Below, piece after piece: positions 54,210 through 62,637 of a stretch of 64,000 nucleotides of DNA. Source of the stretch: Salinimicrobium sediminis (GTDB lineage Bacteria > Bacteroidota > Bacteroidia > Flavobacteriales > Flavobacteriaceae); assembly GCF_900215295.1 (NCBI RefSeq), contig NZ_OCMF01000002.1, positions 124,001 through 188,000 of the forward strand. Reading direction: 5' to 3'. The first letter of the stretch is position 1. Every line of letters starts with the position of its first letter. The translations under genes and the position numbers were made by a program. The notes below the pieces were generated by a model that was not told the DNA's origin, made no database searches, and saw only the letters and a program-made list of their open reading frames with translations.

Positions 54210-55850
54210 ATGAACAAATATTGGTATAAAAATGCCGTGATCTATTCGCTGGATGTAGAAACCTTTAAGGATTCAAATGGTGACGGCACAGGAGATTTTA
54301 AGGGCTTAAAAAATGCCCTGCCTTACCTTTCCAGCCTGGGGGTAACCTGTTTATGGCTTCTTCCCATATTCGATACTCCTAACCGCGACAACGGTTATGA
54401 TGTAAAGGATTATTACAAAATAGATCCCAGGCTGGGAGACCTGGGCCACCTTGCGCAGTTGATAGACGCTGCGGAAGAAGTAGGGATTAGGGTGATCATT
54501 GATCTCGCCGTAAACCACACCTCGATTGAACATCCCTGGTTTCAGAAATCGCGGGAAGACAAAAATTCGAAATTTAGGAATTACTATATATGGCTAGATG
54601 AAAAACCGGAAGATCCCGAACGCAACATGATGGCCGAAGATGGGGAAGATGCTACCAGCTGGAAATATGATAGGAAAGCCAAGGCATATTACTTCCATTC
54701 CTTTTATCCACACCAGCCCGATCTTAATCTTGCCAATCCCGATGTACAGGAAGAGATCTTCAGGATCATGCATTTCTGGCTTAAAATGGGAATTTCAGGA
54801 TTCAGGATAGACGCAGCTCCTCATATGTTCAAGGAAAAGGGAAGAATGGATTTTGAAGGAGATCCACATGAGATCTTTAGAAACTTCCGGTCTTTTGTTG
54901 AGACTCAAAAACCGGATGCCATATTACTGGCCGAGGTCGATCTCGACCCTAACCAGTACAACAAATACCTGGGAAATGAAGATCAAATGCATATGCTCTT
55001 CAATTTTTACGTGAATAATTTCCTTTACCTCGCTTTCGCTAGAGAAGAGGCCACTCCGTTGTCCCGTGCTTTACAAAGAATGCCTATTGAAATTACTGAA
55101 AAAGAACAGCTGGCCACATTTCTTCGGAATCATGACGAGCTCAACCTCGATAAATTGAGCCGGAATGAAAGGGAGGAGGTCTTTAAAGTTTTTGCGCCGG
55201 ACGAAAATATGAGGATCTTCGGCCGCGGAATCAGAAGAAGATTGGCTTCTATTCTGGGCAATGACCGGAAAAAAATGGAACTGGCGCACAGTCTTTTATT
55301 CACCCTTCCCGGCACGCCGGTACTGCGATATGGTGAGGAGATTGGAATGGGAGAGGATCTTTCTATGGAAGGTCGGTCCAGTGTTCGTACCGTCATGCAA
55401 TGGTCTAATGAGAAAAACGGCGGATTCTCCACAGCACCCACAGAAAATCTAATAAGAAATGTCATTTCCGGAGGGGATTACGGTTATGAAAAAGTAAATG
55501 TAAGTGATCAATTAAGAGATCCGGAATCATTTCTTACCTGGATCTCGAAGGCCATTGATTACCGAAAAGAATTTCCTGAATTCGGCTGGGGCCGTAATAA
55601 TATCATAGACACCGGCGATCCTCACGTATTGGGTCATTACGTAAAATCGGATAAAGGAATGGGAATAGCCTTTCACAACATGTCGGGAAAAGAAATAACT
55701 ATTAAACTGGAAATAGATAAAGATGAATTTAAAGATGTAGTAGATGTCTTTGGAAACATCAGGTATGAAAGTTTTGATCCTGAAAAACCGGAAGTGAGAC
55801 TAACAGCTTACGGTTACAGATGGATGCACAAAAAACACAATTTCTTATGA
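54210..55850 (+). CDS. GH13 enzyme, trehalose synthase-like (no maltokinase domain)
   Basis: A 546-aa cytosolic GH13 enzyme closest to the trehalose synthase group (GH13_16). Active-site residues are nucleophile D201 (GFRIDAAPHM), acid/base E242 (LLAEVDLD) and D309 (FLRNHDELN). Region I is DLAVNHTS, and YFHSFYPHQPDLNLANPDVQ matches TreS. It is a different protein from the treS-mak fusion of this window, with no kinase part, and a C-terminal beta domain ends at RWMHKKHNFL. The next gene overlaps its stop (ATGA). Trehalose/maltose isomerase is likely; amylase or sucrose-isomerase activity cannot be excluded. Confidence 0.85.
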   Translation: MNKYWYKNAVIYSLDVETFKDSNGDGTGDFKGLKNALPYLSSLGVTCLWLLPIFDTPNRDNGYDVKDYYKIDPRLGDLGHLAQLIDAAEEVGIRVIIDLAVNHTSIEHPWFQKSREDKNSKFRNYYIWLDEKPEDPERNMMAEDGEDATSWKYDRKAKAYYFHSFYPHQPDLNLANPDVQEEIFRIMHFWLKMGISGFRIDAAPHMFKEKGRMDFEGDPHEIFRNFRSFVETQKPDAILLAEVDLDPNQYNKYLGNEDQMHMLFNFYVNNFLYLAFAREEATPLSRALQRMPIEITEKEQLATFLRNHDELNLDKLSRNEREEVFKVFAPDENMRIFGRGIRRRLASILGNDRKKMELAHSLLFTLPGTPVLRYGEEIGMGEDLSMEGRSSVRTVMQWSNEKNGGFSTAPTENLIRNVISGGDYGYEKVNVSDQLRDPESFLTWISKAIDYRKEFPEFGWGRNNIIDTGDPHVLGHYVKSDKGMGIAFHNMSGKEITIKLEIDKDEFKDVVDVFGNIRYESFDPEKPEVRLTAYGYRWMHKKHNFL

Positions 55851-57442
55851 CAGAAAAAGAGTATTTATGGTGGCACAAGGGAGTAGTTTACCAGATCTAT
55901 CCCCGGTCATTTCAGGATAGTGATGGTGACGGAATTGGAGATATCAAAGGAATTATTAACAGATTGGACTACCTGCAGGACCTCGGGGTCAAGGCAGTAT
56001 GGGTATCACCTGTTTTTCCTTCTCCCATGGCCGATTTTGGATATGATGTAAGTGATTATACCGGAATACATGAAATGTTTGGAAGCATGGAAGATTTTGA
56101 TGAGCTGCTTAAATCTGTTCATCAACGGGATATGAAGCTTATTCTGGACCTGGTGCCAAACCACTCCTCAAACCAACACCCCTGGTTTCAGGAATCTAAA
56201 AGTTCCATAGACAATCCCAAGCGTGACTGGTATATCTGGAAAGATCCTGCACAGGGCGGCGGACTACCAAATAACTGGCTAAGTGTATTTGGAGGTTCGG
56301 GCTGGGAATATGATGAAACTACAGGCCAATATTACTACCATGCCTTTTTGAAGGAACAGCCCGATTTAAACTGGAGAAATCCTGAGGTGCAAAAAGCTGT
56401 TTTTGATGCTATGCGTTTCTGGCTTAAGAAAGGGGTTGATGGTTTTAGAGTTGATGTGATGTGGCACATGATCAAGGATGAACAGTTCAGAAATAATCCA
56501 CCAAATCCCGATTATTCCAAAGACATGTCTTCCTATAATAAACTTATTCCCGCTTATTCTACAGATCAGGATGAAGTACATGAGATTGTGGCCAAAATGC
56601 GAAATGTCATAGAAGAATTTGATGAACGGTTGCTTATTGGGGAGATCTACCTGCCCATCTCTAAATTAGTTACCTATTATGGCCATAACAATGAAGGAGC
56701 GCACCTGCCATTCAATTTTCAGCTATTGGAGCTGCCATGGGATGCTGAAAAGATCAATGCCACCATCAATGAATATGAAGGGGCATTGCCCGAAAATGGC
56801 TGGCCAAACTGGGTTTTAGGAAACCATGACAAATCGCGTATAGCCAGCAGAGTGGGGAAGGAGCAGGCAAAAATAGCAGCTATGATGCTCCTAACGCTTA
56901 GAGGCACTCCCACCATCTACTATGGAGATGAACTGGGAATGGAAGACGTGGACATTCCTGAAGATAAAATTAAAGATCCCCAGGCGCTCAATGAACCCGG
57001 AGTGGGTCGAAGCCGGGATCCTGAACGCACCCCTATGCAGTGGGATGATTCTCAAAATGCCGGCTTTACCAAAGGGGAACCATGGCTTCCGCTAAGTGAT
57101 GATTTTAAAGAGGTGAATGTAAAAAGGCAATGGGATCAAAAAGGTTCTATGCTCAAGCTTCACAGGGATCTTCTAAAATTAAGAGCTGAGGAAGCCGCAT
57201 TGAACATTGGAGAATACACTCCTGTTTTTACAAAAAAAGATCTCCTGTCTTACATCAGGGAGCATAAGAATTCAAAATTCCTGGTGGTACTTAATTTAGG
57301 TACTTCTGAAATAATTTTTGAACCGGAACTGGAGTGGAAAGGCAGCGTATTAATTTCCACACATCCGGAAATGGAAGGCAAAGAATTAAAAAATAAAACA
57401 AAAATAGCCCCTAATATGGGATTGCTAATAAAATTAAAATAA
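55847..57442 (+). CDS. GH13 alpha-glucosidase (oligo-1,6-glucosidase-like)
   Basis: A 531-aa cytosolic enzyme from the ATG at 55847 (MTEKEYLWWHKGVVYQIYP), which overlaps the previous stop by 4 bases; a longer frame opens 27 bases earlier but is not needed. Nucleophile D203 (GFRVDVMWH), acid/base E266 (LLIGEIYLP) and D328 (VLGNHDKSR) are visible. QPDLNWRNPEVQ marks the oligo-1,6-glucosidase subgroup. Specificity for alpha-1,4 or alpha-1,6 bonds is not settled by sequence. It may cleave maltose or isomalto-oligosaccharides made by its GH13 neighbour. Confidence 0.9.
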   Translation: MTEKEYLWWHKGVVYQIYPRSFQDSDGDGIGDIKGIINRLDYLQDLGVKAVWVSPVFPSPMADFGYDVSDYTGIHEMFGSMEDFDELLKSVHQRDMKLILDLVPNHSSNQHPWFQESKSSIDNPKRDWYIWKDPAQGGGLPNNWLSVFGGSGWEYDETTGQYYYHAFLKEQPDLNWRNPEVQKAVFDAMRFWLKKGVDGFRVDVMWHMIKDEQFRNNPPNPDYSKDMSSYNKLIPAYSTDQDEVHEIVAKMRNVIEEFDERLLIGEIYLPISKLVTYYGHNNEGAHLPFNFQLLELPWDAEKINATINEYEGALPENGWPNWVLGNHDKSRIASRVGKEQAKIAAMMLLTLRGTPTIYYGDELGMEDVDIPEDKIKDPQALNEPGVGRSRDPERTPMQWDDSQNAGFTKGEPWLPLSDDFKEVNVKRQWDQKGSMLKLHRDLLKLRAEEAALNIGEYTPVFTKKDLLSYIREHKNSKFLVVLNLGTSEIIFEPELEWKGSVLISTHPEMEGKELKNKTKIAPNMGLLIKLK

Positions 57443-57443
57443 C

Positions 57444-57815
57444 ATGAGAGCATTAGGAAAGAAGACCTGGGTGATCGCTGAAGGCTATATACCCGAATAT
57501 GGTACAGGAAAGGAACCGGAATTCACAAGTCATGAAACAGCCTGCATTCTCAACACCTCGAATGAGGATGCTAAGGTGGAGCTAACCATTTATTTTTCAG
57601 ATAAAGATCCTGTGGGGCCATATAAAGTAACCGTGGAGGCACAGCGAACTAAACATTTAAGGTTCAATGATCTAAAAGATCCTGCGCCTGTACCTTTAGG
57701 AACAGATTATGCCTGTGTGATAGAATCTTCCATTCCGGTGGTTGTGCAACATACCCGCCTTGATTCAAGGCAGGCAGAAAATGCACTTTTGACCACCATT
57801 GCTTATTCGGAATAA
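57444..57815 (+). CDS. Homologue of Anabaena sensory rhodopsin transducer
   Basis: A 123-aa cytosolic protein. It reads WVIAEGYIPEYGTGKEPEF (9 onward), SHETACILNTSNEDAKVELTIYFSDKDPVGPY, RTKHLRFNDL and VVVQHTRLDSRQAENALLTTIAYSE, which agree closely with Anabaena sensory rhodopsin transducer (ASRT, DUF1362) as I recall it. ASRT is a small beta-sandwich tetramer that can interact with rhodopsin and with DNA. No rhodopsin gene is present here; instead it ends a sugar-metabolism operon, starting one base after the GH13 stop. A sugar-binding or regulatory role is possible. Confidence 0.85.
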   Translation: MRALGKKTWVIAEGYIPEYGTGKEPEFTSHETACILNTSNEDAKVELTIYFSDKDPVGPYKVTVEAQRTKHLRFNDLKDPAPVPLGTDYACVIESSIPVVVQHTRLDSRQAENALLTTIAYSE

Positions 57816-57929
57816 ATAGGAGCAGCACTAATTTGATCAAAAACCAGATTTTAAAAAAGGACCTGTCAAAAACCTCATTTTTGGAGATGATTTTGTGGGA
57901 AAATTCTTAGCTTTATAGAAAATCTTCCG

Positions 57930-59093
57930 ATGCCCATATTTCACTCCAGACTTTTCGCCTTTGTAATTATCCTTGGTTTTCTTGGCTGTAAAAATTCAGA
58001 AATAGCAGGGGATAAAACATATACAAAAGCTTCTGAAAATAAAGATATGAATACCATGTTCGCAGGTACCTATACCAAAAAAGAGGGGCATGTGGATGGA
58101 CAGGCAGATGGAATAATCGCTATCCAATTAGATCCTGAATCAGGGGAGATCATGTCTCAGAGCACTGTTGCTGAAGTTGTCAATCCATCTTTTGTAAAGG
58201 TTTCCAAAAATGACAAATTTCTGTTCGCCGTTAGTGAACTGGGAAGTGCCGATGCACCCAGCGGATATTTCTATTCCTTTAAAATAATTGAAAATAATTC
58301 TCTTGAGGAGATCTCCAAACTTAGTACTGAAGGTTTCGCGCCTGCGCATATAGCACTGGACCAAACAGGAAATTTCGCCTTTGTCTCTAATTACATGGGG
58401 GGAGTAATGATGGTATATCGTATAAATGAAGATGGTTCTCTAAAAAAACAGCAGCGGGTTGATCTGGAAAATCCTGAAAGATCACATGCTCATTCAGTGA
58501 CCATTTCTGCAGATAACAAGAGCGCCTATATAGCTGATCTTGGCAATAACAAAATATGGATCTATAATTTCAATTCTGAAAAAGGAATTTTAACCCCTAA
58601 TGAACAGGCTTTTGTCTCCCTGGAAAAAGGCTCAGGCCCCAGGCACTTTACGATTTCTGAAGATGGAAAAACGGCATATTCAGTTAATGAACTGAATAGT
58701 ACAGTAACTGCTTTTGAAGTATTAAAAAATGGGGGACTGAAAATACTGCAGAATATTTCTACCCTTCCTGAGGATTATTCAGGTAAGAACTCAACAGCAG
58801 ACATACATCTTCATCCTTCCGGAAAGTACTTATATGTTTCCAACAGGGGACATAATTCAATTGCAGGTTTTAAGGTGGAAAATGACGGAAGGCTTTCGGC
58901 TTCAGGTCATTTTTCAACACAGGGAGATACTCCCAGGAATTTTGCGCTTTCCCCTTCAGGAGATCATCTCTATGTTGCCAATCAGGATTCAAACAGTGTT
59001 GTACTTTTTGAGATAGATGAGAGCACAGGAAATCTTCTTCAAAAAGCTGATCCATACGAAGTCAAGACCCCGGTTTGCCTGGAATTCCTATAA
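57930..59093 (+). CDS. Lactonase-fold (YbhE/6-phosphogluconolactonase-type) lipoprotein
   Basis: A 387-aa lipoprotein with lipid Cys20 (LGFLGC) and a seven-bladed beta-propeller of the lactonase family (Pfam Lactonase). Blades repeat patterns such as PSFVKVSKNDKFLFAVSE, PAHIALDQTGNFAFVSNY and HSVTISADNKSAYIADL. Cytosolic members are 6-phosphogluconolactonases; a secreted, lipid-anchored member must act on something periplasmic. TAGCTTTA at 57908-57915 is a near match to the -7 element. Confidence 0.85.
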   Translation: MPIFHSRLFAFVIILGFLGCKNSEIAGDKTYTKASENKDMNTMFAGTYTKKEGHVDGQADGIIAIQLDPESGEIMSQSTVAEVVNPSFVKVSKNDKFLFAVSELGSADAPSGYFYSFKIIENNSLEEISKLSTEGFAPAHIALDQTGNFAFVSNYMGGVMMVYRINEDGSLKKQQRVDLENPERSHAHSVTISADNKSAYIADLGNNKIWIYNFNSEKGILTPNEQAFVSLEKGSGPRHFTISEDGKTAYSVNELNSTVTAFEVLKNGGLKILQNISTLPEDYSGKNSTADIHLHPSGKYLYVSNRGHNSIAGFKVENDGRLSASGHFSTQGDTPRNFALSPSGDHLYVANQDSNSVVLFEIDESTGNLLQKADPYEVKTPVCLEFL

Positions 59094-59184
59094 TTTCATC
59101 TCTTCCCTGATTTTTTTAACCGCGGAATATTTTTTTAAAAAGCTTTAGAAAAAATATTAATTTAATCTTACTAAACCAGTTAAG

Positions 59185-59526
59185 ATGAAAAGTAAGATCA
59201 CCACTGCAATGGGGGCTTGTTTGCTGCTGTTGCTTTTGAGCTGCGGCACCACCTCAAGTACCCGTTCAATGAAATCAATTGAAAGACAGGCGATGGATGT
59301 ACCTGACCGTTTTGAAGCTCCTGCGGGAGTAGAAAGAACCAGTAATGCCTGTATAAGCCCTCTTACAGATCCTCGGGATGGAACCACGATCAAAATGGTC
59401 ACCTCCTTTAGTGGAGAAGAAGTGGGAGATTACTCTGTACCGGCAGGTAAATACGGAGTAGAGGCAAACGAGCTGCTAAGGATCAACTGCCGAACAGGGG
59501 AAGTTTTAGGCATTGTAAAGAGGTAA
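59185..59526 (+). CDS. Small lipoprotein of unknown function
   Basis: A 113-aa lipoprotein with lipid Cys20 (LLLLSC). The rest has EAPAGVERTSNACISPLTDPRDGTTIKMV and ends YGVEANELLRINCRTGEVLGIVKR. No family is recognised. Its stop codon lies inside a 22-bp palindrome shared with the stop of the convergent AstE-like gene. Confidence 0.7.
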   Translation: MKSKITTAMGACLLLLLLSCGTTSSTRSMKSIERQAMDVPDRFEAPAGVERTSNACISPLTDPRDGTTIKMVTSFSGEEVGDYSVPAGKYGVEANELLRINCRTGEVLGIVKR

Positions 59527-59546
59527 GCTGAGTGATCACTCAGCTT
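59525..59546. repeat. Perfect 22-bp palindrome spanning two convergent stop codons
   Basis: AAGCTGAGTGATCACTCAGCTT. It covers most of the lipoprotein TAA (59524-59526) and all of the AstE-like TGA (59536-59538 on the minus strand). It has no T run, so it is at best a weak terminator or a processing hairpin. Confidence 0.8.
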
Positions 59547-60435
59547 CCTCTATAATGAAAAATCCGTCATTTCCCTGCGACTGGTAAAGGGGCATAAAAA
59601 TATATGCATCCCATTCGCTTTCTATTTCACGGCCATTGCTGGTTGCCAGCAACTGGCCTTTTTTGATCTTCTGGAAATTCTTAAATCCGGGTTCCATTTT
59701 GAAACTATCGCCTTTCTTTATTTCATGGCGATAAGTAATCTCAAAGACCTTTTGAGAAGGAGCATTCTTTTCTGTAAACCGCTCTACACATTCTGGATAG
59801 CAGGAAAGTTTTTCCACCTCAAGGCCGTTTGCTTCCTTAAGAGCTAACCAGATGACCCCTTCATGGTTTTCTACAGATGCAGGATTCTCATGTTGTCCTG
59901 CTTCAAAAACGAATCCCGTAAGGCCTGTTCGGCTCATATAATGGTCAATTGCTCCGTAAATGATATCACTAAAACCCCGGACTATATAAGTGGGAAATTT
60001 TTGAGCCCAGCTATCATTATCGTTTACATCCTGCACAGAAATATACGGGTAGCTGTCTGAAGAGGTTGTATGACAATCTAAAAAGTACCTTTTTGAATAA
60101 ACATCTTCCGGAAACTGTTCCAGCACTTCAATAATCTCGTGCATTTCACGCTGTTCCTGTGTTTCCGGGTCATGGTTATTTACATTATCCTCTGTCCAGG
60201 TGCGGTTAAGATCTTCATCTATATATCGTTGACCTTTTTGAAGTGCAGACTTATTACCCATAACTCCAACAATCCTGCCTTTGATCTCCGGCTTTGTTTT
60301 TTCCAATTCGGCAAAGACCTTTTCCAAAGCTTTTACGCCGCTGGGTTCGTTACCATGTACTCCGGCCGTAACAAAGAGTAAAGGACCTTCATTTCCGCTG
60401 GTATAATTTCCTATAATTCTTGAATTGTCTTTCAT
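59536..60435 (-). CDS. AstE/AspA-type zinc deacylase (succinylglutamate desuccinylase/aspartoacylase family)
   Basis: A 299-aa cytosolic M14-fold enzyme. Zinc ligands H27 and E30 (AGVHGNEPSG) and H122 (FLDCHTTSSD), the substrate-binding EDLNRTW (74-80) and catalytic E178 (GFVFEAGQHEN) are all visible. Relatives remove the acyl group from N-acyl amino acids or act as carboxypeptidases. Its position at the end of the DUF1704/ATP-grasp operon, 11 bases after the second ligase gene, suggests it cleaves an amide made by those ligases (inference). Confidence 0.85.
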   Translation of the reverse strand: MKDNSRIIGNYTSGNEGPLLFVTAGVHGNEPSGVKALEKVFAELEKTKPEIKGRIVGVMGNKSALQKGQRYIDEDLNRTWTEDNVNNHDPETQEQREMHEIIEVLEQFPEDVYSKRYFLDCHTTSSDSYPYISVQDVNDNDSWAQKFPTYIVRGFSDIIYGAIDHYMSRTGLTGFVFEAGQHENPASVENHEGVIWLALKEANGLEVEKLSCYPECVERFTEKNAPSQKVFEITYRHEIKKGDSFKMEPGFKNFQKIKKGQLLATSNGREIESEWDAYIFMPLYQSQGNDGFFIIEEAE

Positions 60436-60446
60436 TTATATTTTCT

Positions 60447-61496
60447 TTATTCCATAGTGGCCAAAACATGGTTGTCGATCTGGCCTTTGTATAATTTTTT
60501 ATACTCCACTTTTCTTTCAATAGAATCTATAACCACATCAGAAAAATCGGGTAATCCAATTTCTCCAAAATGATCCATGCCCCCTGGGCCAAGAACATTG
60601 ATCTCTATAAGCTTATCCTTTACGATATCCAGACCTACAAAGAAGAGTCCGTCGCGAATCAATTTTGGGGCGGTAACATCAATAATTCTCTTCATCGCAT
60701 CGGTAAAAGGACTTTTGTCTCCGGTTCCTCCCTGATTAAAATTGCTGCGGAATTCTCCTTCCCCGGTAACTCTCCGAATAATTCCGTAGTTGCCATCTTT
60801 TTCCATTACCCGACCATTCATAAGTAGTACTCTAACATCACCATCTTTGGCAGCCGGAAGATATTCCTGGGCAATAATATATCCCTGAGCAGAAAGATTT
60901 TCTATGATCTGATTCAGGTTCTTTTCATTTTTGTCTATGAGATAAACATCTCTACCTCCGGATCCCTCCAATGGCTTAAGCACCATCTTCTTTTTGTGCT
61001 TCTCAAAGAATTCCATAATATCCTCCTTTTTGCGGGTAATAATGGAATTTGGTTTAATACTGGCAGGTAATTCCTCGAAGTACAATTTGTCTATAAAGGC
61101 ATTGGATAGGGCATAGGCATCATTAAGCACCAATACGCCTTCCTGCTGCATCATTCGTCCAAAGGCAACCCCGGCCTGTTCTGCCCATTGCCTGGAGGAT
61201 CCTTCTTCGGTAGGATTATTTCTTATAAAAAGCACATCAAGATCTGTAGCCACGATGCGTTCTTTTATAGCTTTATCACTTTGCAGCGCCTCGAGATAAG
61301 CCTGAGGCGTCTTAATTTCCATTTTTTTAGGGACATATGTGGAATAGATGCTGAGGGCTTCATTTTGTGCGAAATAAAAATCGCCCACTCCCATGGCATA
61401 AACATCGTGATTCCTTTTTCTAGCTTCCTGCATTAGAAAAACAGTGGTCCCGCAAGTTTCGGTTTCCACATCATTGACTACAAAACAAATTTTCAT
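60447..61496 (-). CDS. GshB-like ATP-grasp ligase (copy 2)
   Basis: A 349-aa ATP-grasp enzyme resembling prokaryotic glutathione synthetase. The N-terminal domain begins MKICFVVNDVETETCGTTVF. DVLFIRNNPTEEGSSRQWAE (about 86-105), MVLKPLEGSGGRDVYLI (about 171-187, ATP-binding) and LIEINVLGPGGMDHF (about 305-319, metal ligands) are visible. It is colinear with the next protein without gaps and about two-thirds identical by eye. With GshB partners absent here, it probably joins an amino acid or peptide to another carboxylate. Confidence 0.85.
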   Translation of the reverse strand: MKICFVVNDVETETCGTTVFLMQEARKRNHDVYAMGVGDFYFAQNEALSIYSTYVPKKMEIKTPQAYLEALQSDKAIKERIVATDLDVLFIRNNPTEEGSSRQWAEQAGVAFGRMMQQEGVLVLNDAYALSNAFIDKLYFEELPASIKPNSIITRKKEDIMEFFEKHKKKMVLKPLEGSGGRDVYLIDKNEKNLNQIIENLSAQGYIIAQEYLPAAKDGDVRVLLMNGRVMEKDGNYGIIRRVTGEGEFRSNFNQGGTGDKSPFTDAMKRIIDVTAPKLIRDGLFFVGLDIVKDKLIEINVLGPGGMDHFGEIGLPDFSDVVIDSIERKVEYKKLYKGQIDNHVLATME

Positions 61497-61587
61497 ATAA
61501 TTATTTTAGATTTTTCTTATTCAATTTTTAATATTTCTATCCATTGCCCATTGAACCTTAAATGTAAATGGGGTTTTATTTTAAACT

Positions 61588-62637
61588 TTAAACCATTGTG
61601 GCGAGTTCCCTGTTATTAACGGTCTTCTCATAATGTTTTTTGTATTCAATTTTCCTTTCTATAGCTTCCACTATAACATCCGAAAAATTGTCAACTCCTA
61701 TTTTTGCAAGCCCATCCAAACCTCCCGGACTAAGCACATTGATCTCGATCAATTTATCCTTTACCGCATCCAGACCCACAAAGAACATCCCGTCTCTAAT
61801 TAATCGCGGCGCAATGGTATCTACGATCTTTCTTATATCGTCTGTGATCTCAATAGCTTCAGGAGTACCACCCTGGGAAATATTACTGCGGAAATCACCT
61901 TTGGAAGTCTTTCTTTTAATAATTCCGAATTTGCCATTTTTCTCAAGTATTTTTCCGTTTAGCAGTAACACCCTAACATCTCCTTCTTTTGCCGCCGGTA
62001 AATATTGTTGTGCTATGATATAACCCTCCTTTGTGAGATTTTCGATGATCTGGTTAAGGTTCTTCTCATTCTTGTCGATCAGGTAAACTCCGCGACCGCC
62101 TGAACCTTCAAGAGGCTTAAGGATCATTTTTTTCTTATGATTTTCGAAGAACTCCAGAATTTCGCCTTTATCACGGGTGATCAGGGAATCTGGTTTAATA
62201 TGAGCCGGTAATTCCTCGAAGTATAGTTTATCAATAAAAGCATGGGAAAGTGCAAAAGCATCATTAAGGACCAGCACTCCTTCCTGCTGAATCATCCGAC
62301 CAAACGCCACACCGGCATTCTCCGCCCAGTTGCGATCTGTTCCTTCCTCTGTTGGATTGTTCCTAATGAAAAGAACATCCAGCTCTGTAGCCTTGATCTT
62401 TTTCTTTACTGCTTTATCACTTTGCAGTAGCTCAAGGTTTTCCTCGGGGGTAGCCGGTTCAGACTTTTTAGGAAGAGTTACGCACAATATGCTTATAGCT
62501 TCATTTTGGGAGAAGCTAAAGTCGCCCACTCCCATAAGATACACTTCATGACCTCGTTTCCAGGCTTCGTGCATAATGTAAACTGTTGTTCCTGCTCCTT
62601 CAGTTTCAATGCTGTTAACTACAAAACATATTTTCAT
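61588..62637 (-). CDS. GshB-like ATP-grasp ligase (copy 1)
   Basis: A 349-aa paralogue of the previous protein, with the same ATP-grasp landmarks (MILKPLEGSGGRGVYLI and LIEINVLSPGGLDGL). The ATG overlaps the DUF1704 stop by 4 bases (ATGA), and 91 bases separate it from the second copy. The paralogues differ most in the segments around 52-75 and 240-260, and at the PGG-adjacent residues (SPGGLDG versus GPGGMDH), which could set substrate choice. Confidence 0.85.
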   Translation of the reverse strand: MKICFVVNSIETEGAGTTVYIMHEAWKRGHEVYLMGVGDFSFSQNEAISILCVTLPKKSEPATPEENLELLQSDKAVKKKIKATELDVLFIRNNPTEEGTDRNWAENAGVAFGRMIQQEGVLVLNDAFALSHAFIDKLYFEELPAHIKPDSLITRDKGEILEFFENHKKKMILKPLEGSGGRGVYLIDKNEKNLNQIIENLTKEGYIIAQQYLPAAKEGDVRVLLLNGKILEKNGKFGIIKRKTSKGDFRSNISQGGTPEAIEITDDIRKIVDTIAPRLIRDGMFFVGLDAVKDKLIEINVLSPGGLDGLAKIGVDNFSDVIVEAIERKIEYKKHYEKTVNNRELATMV

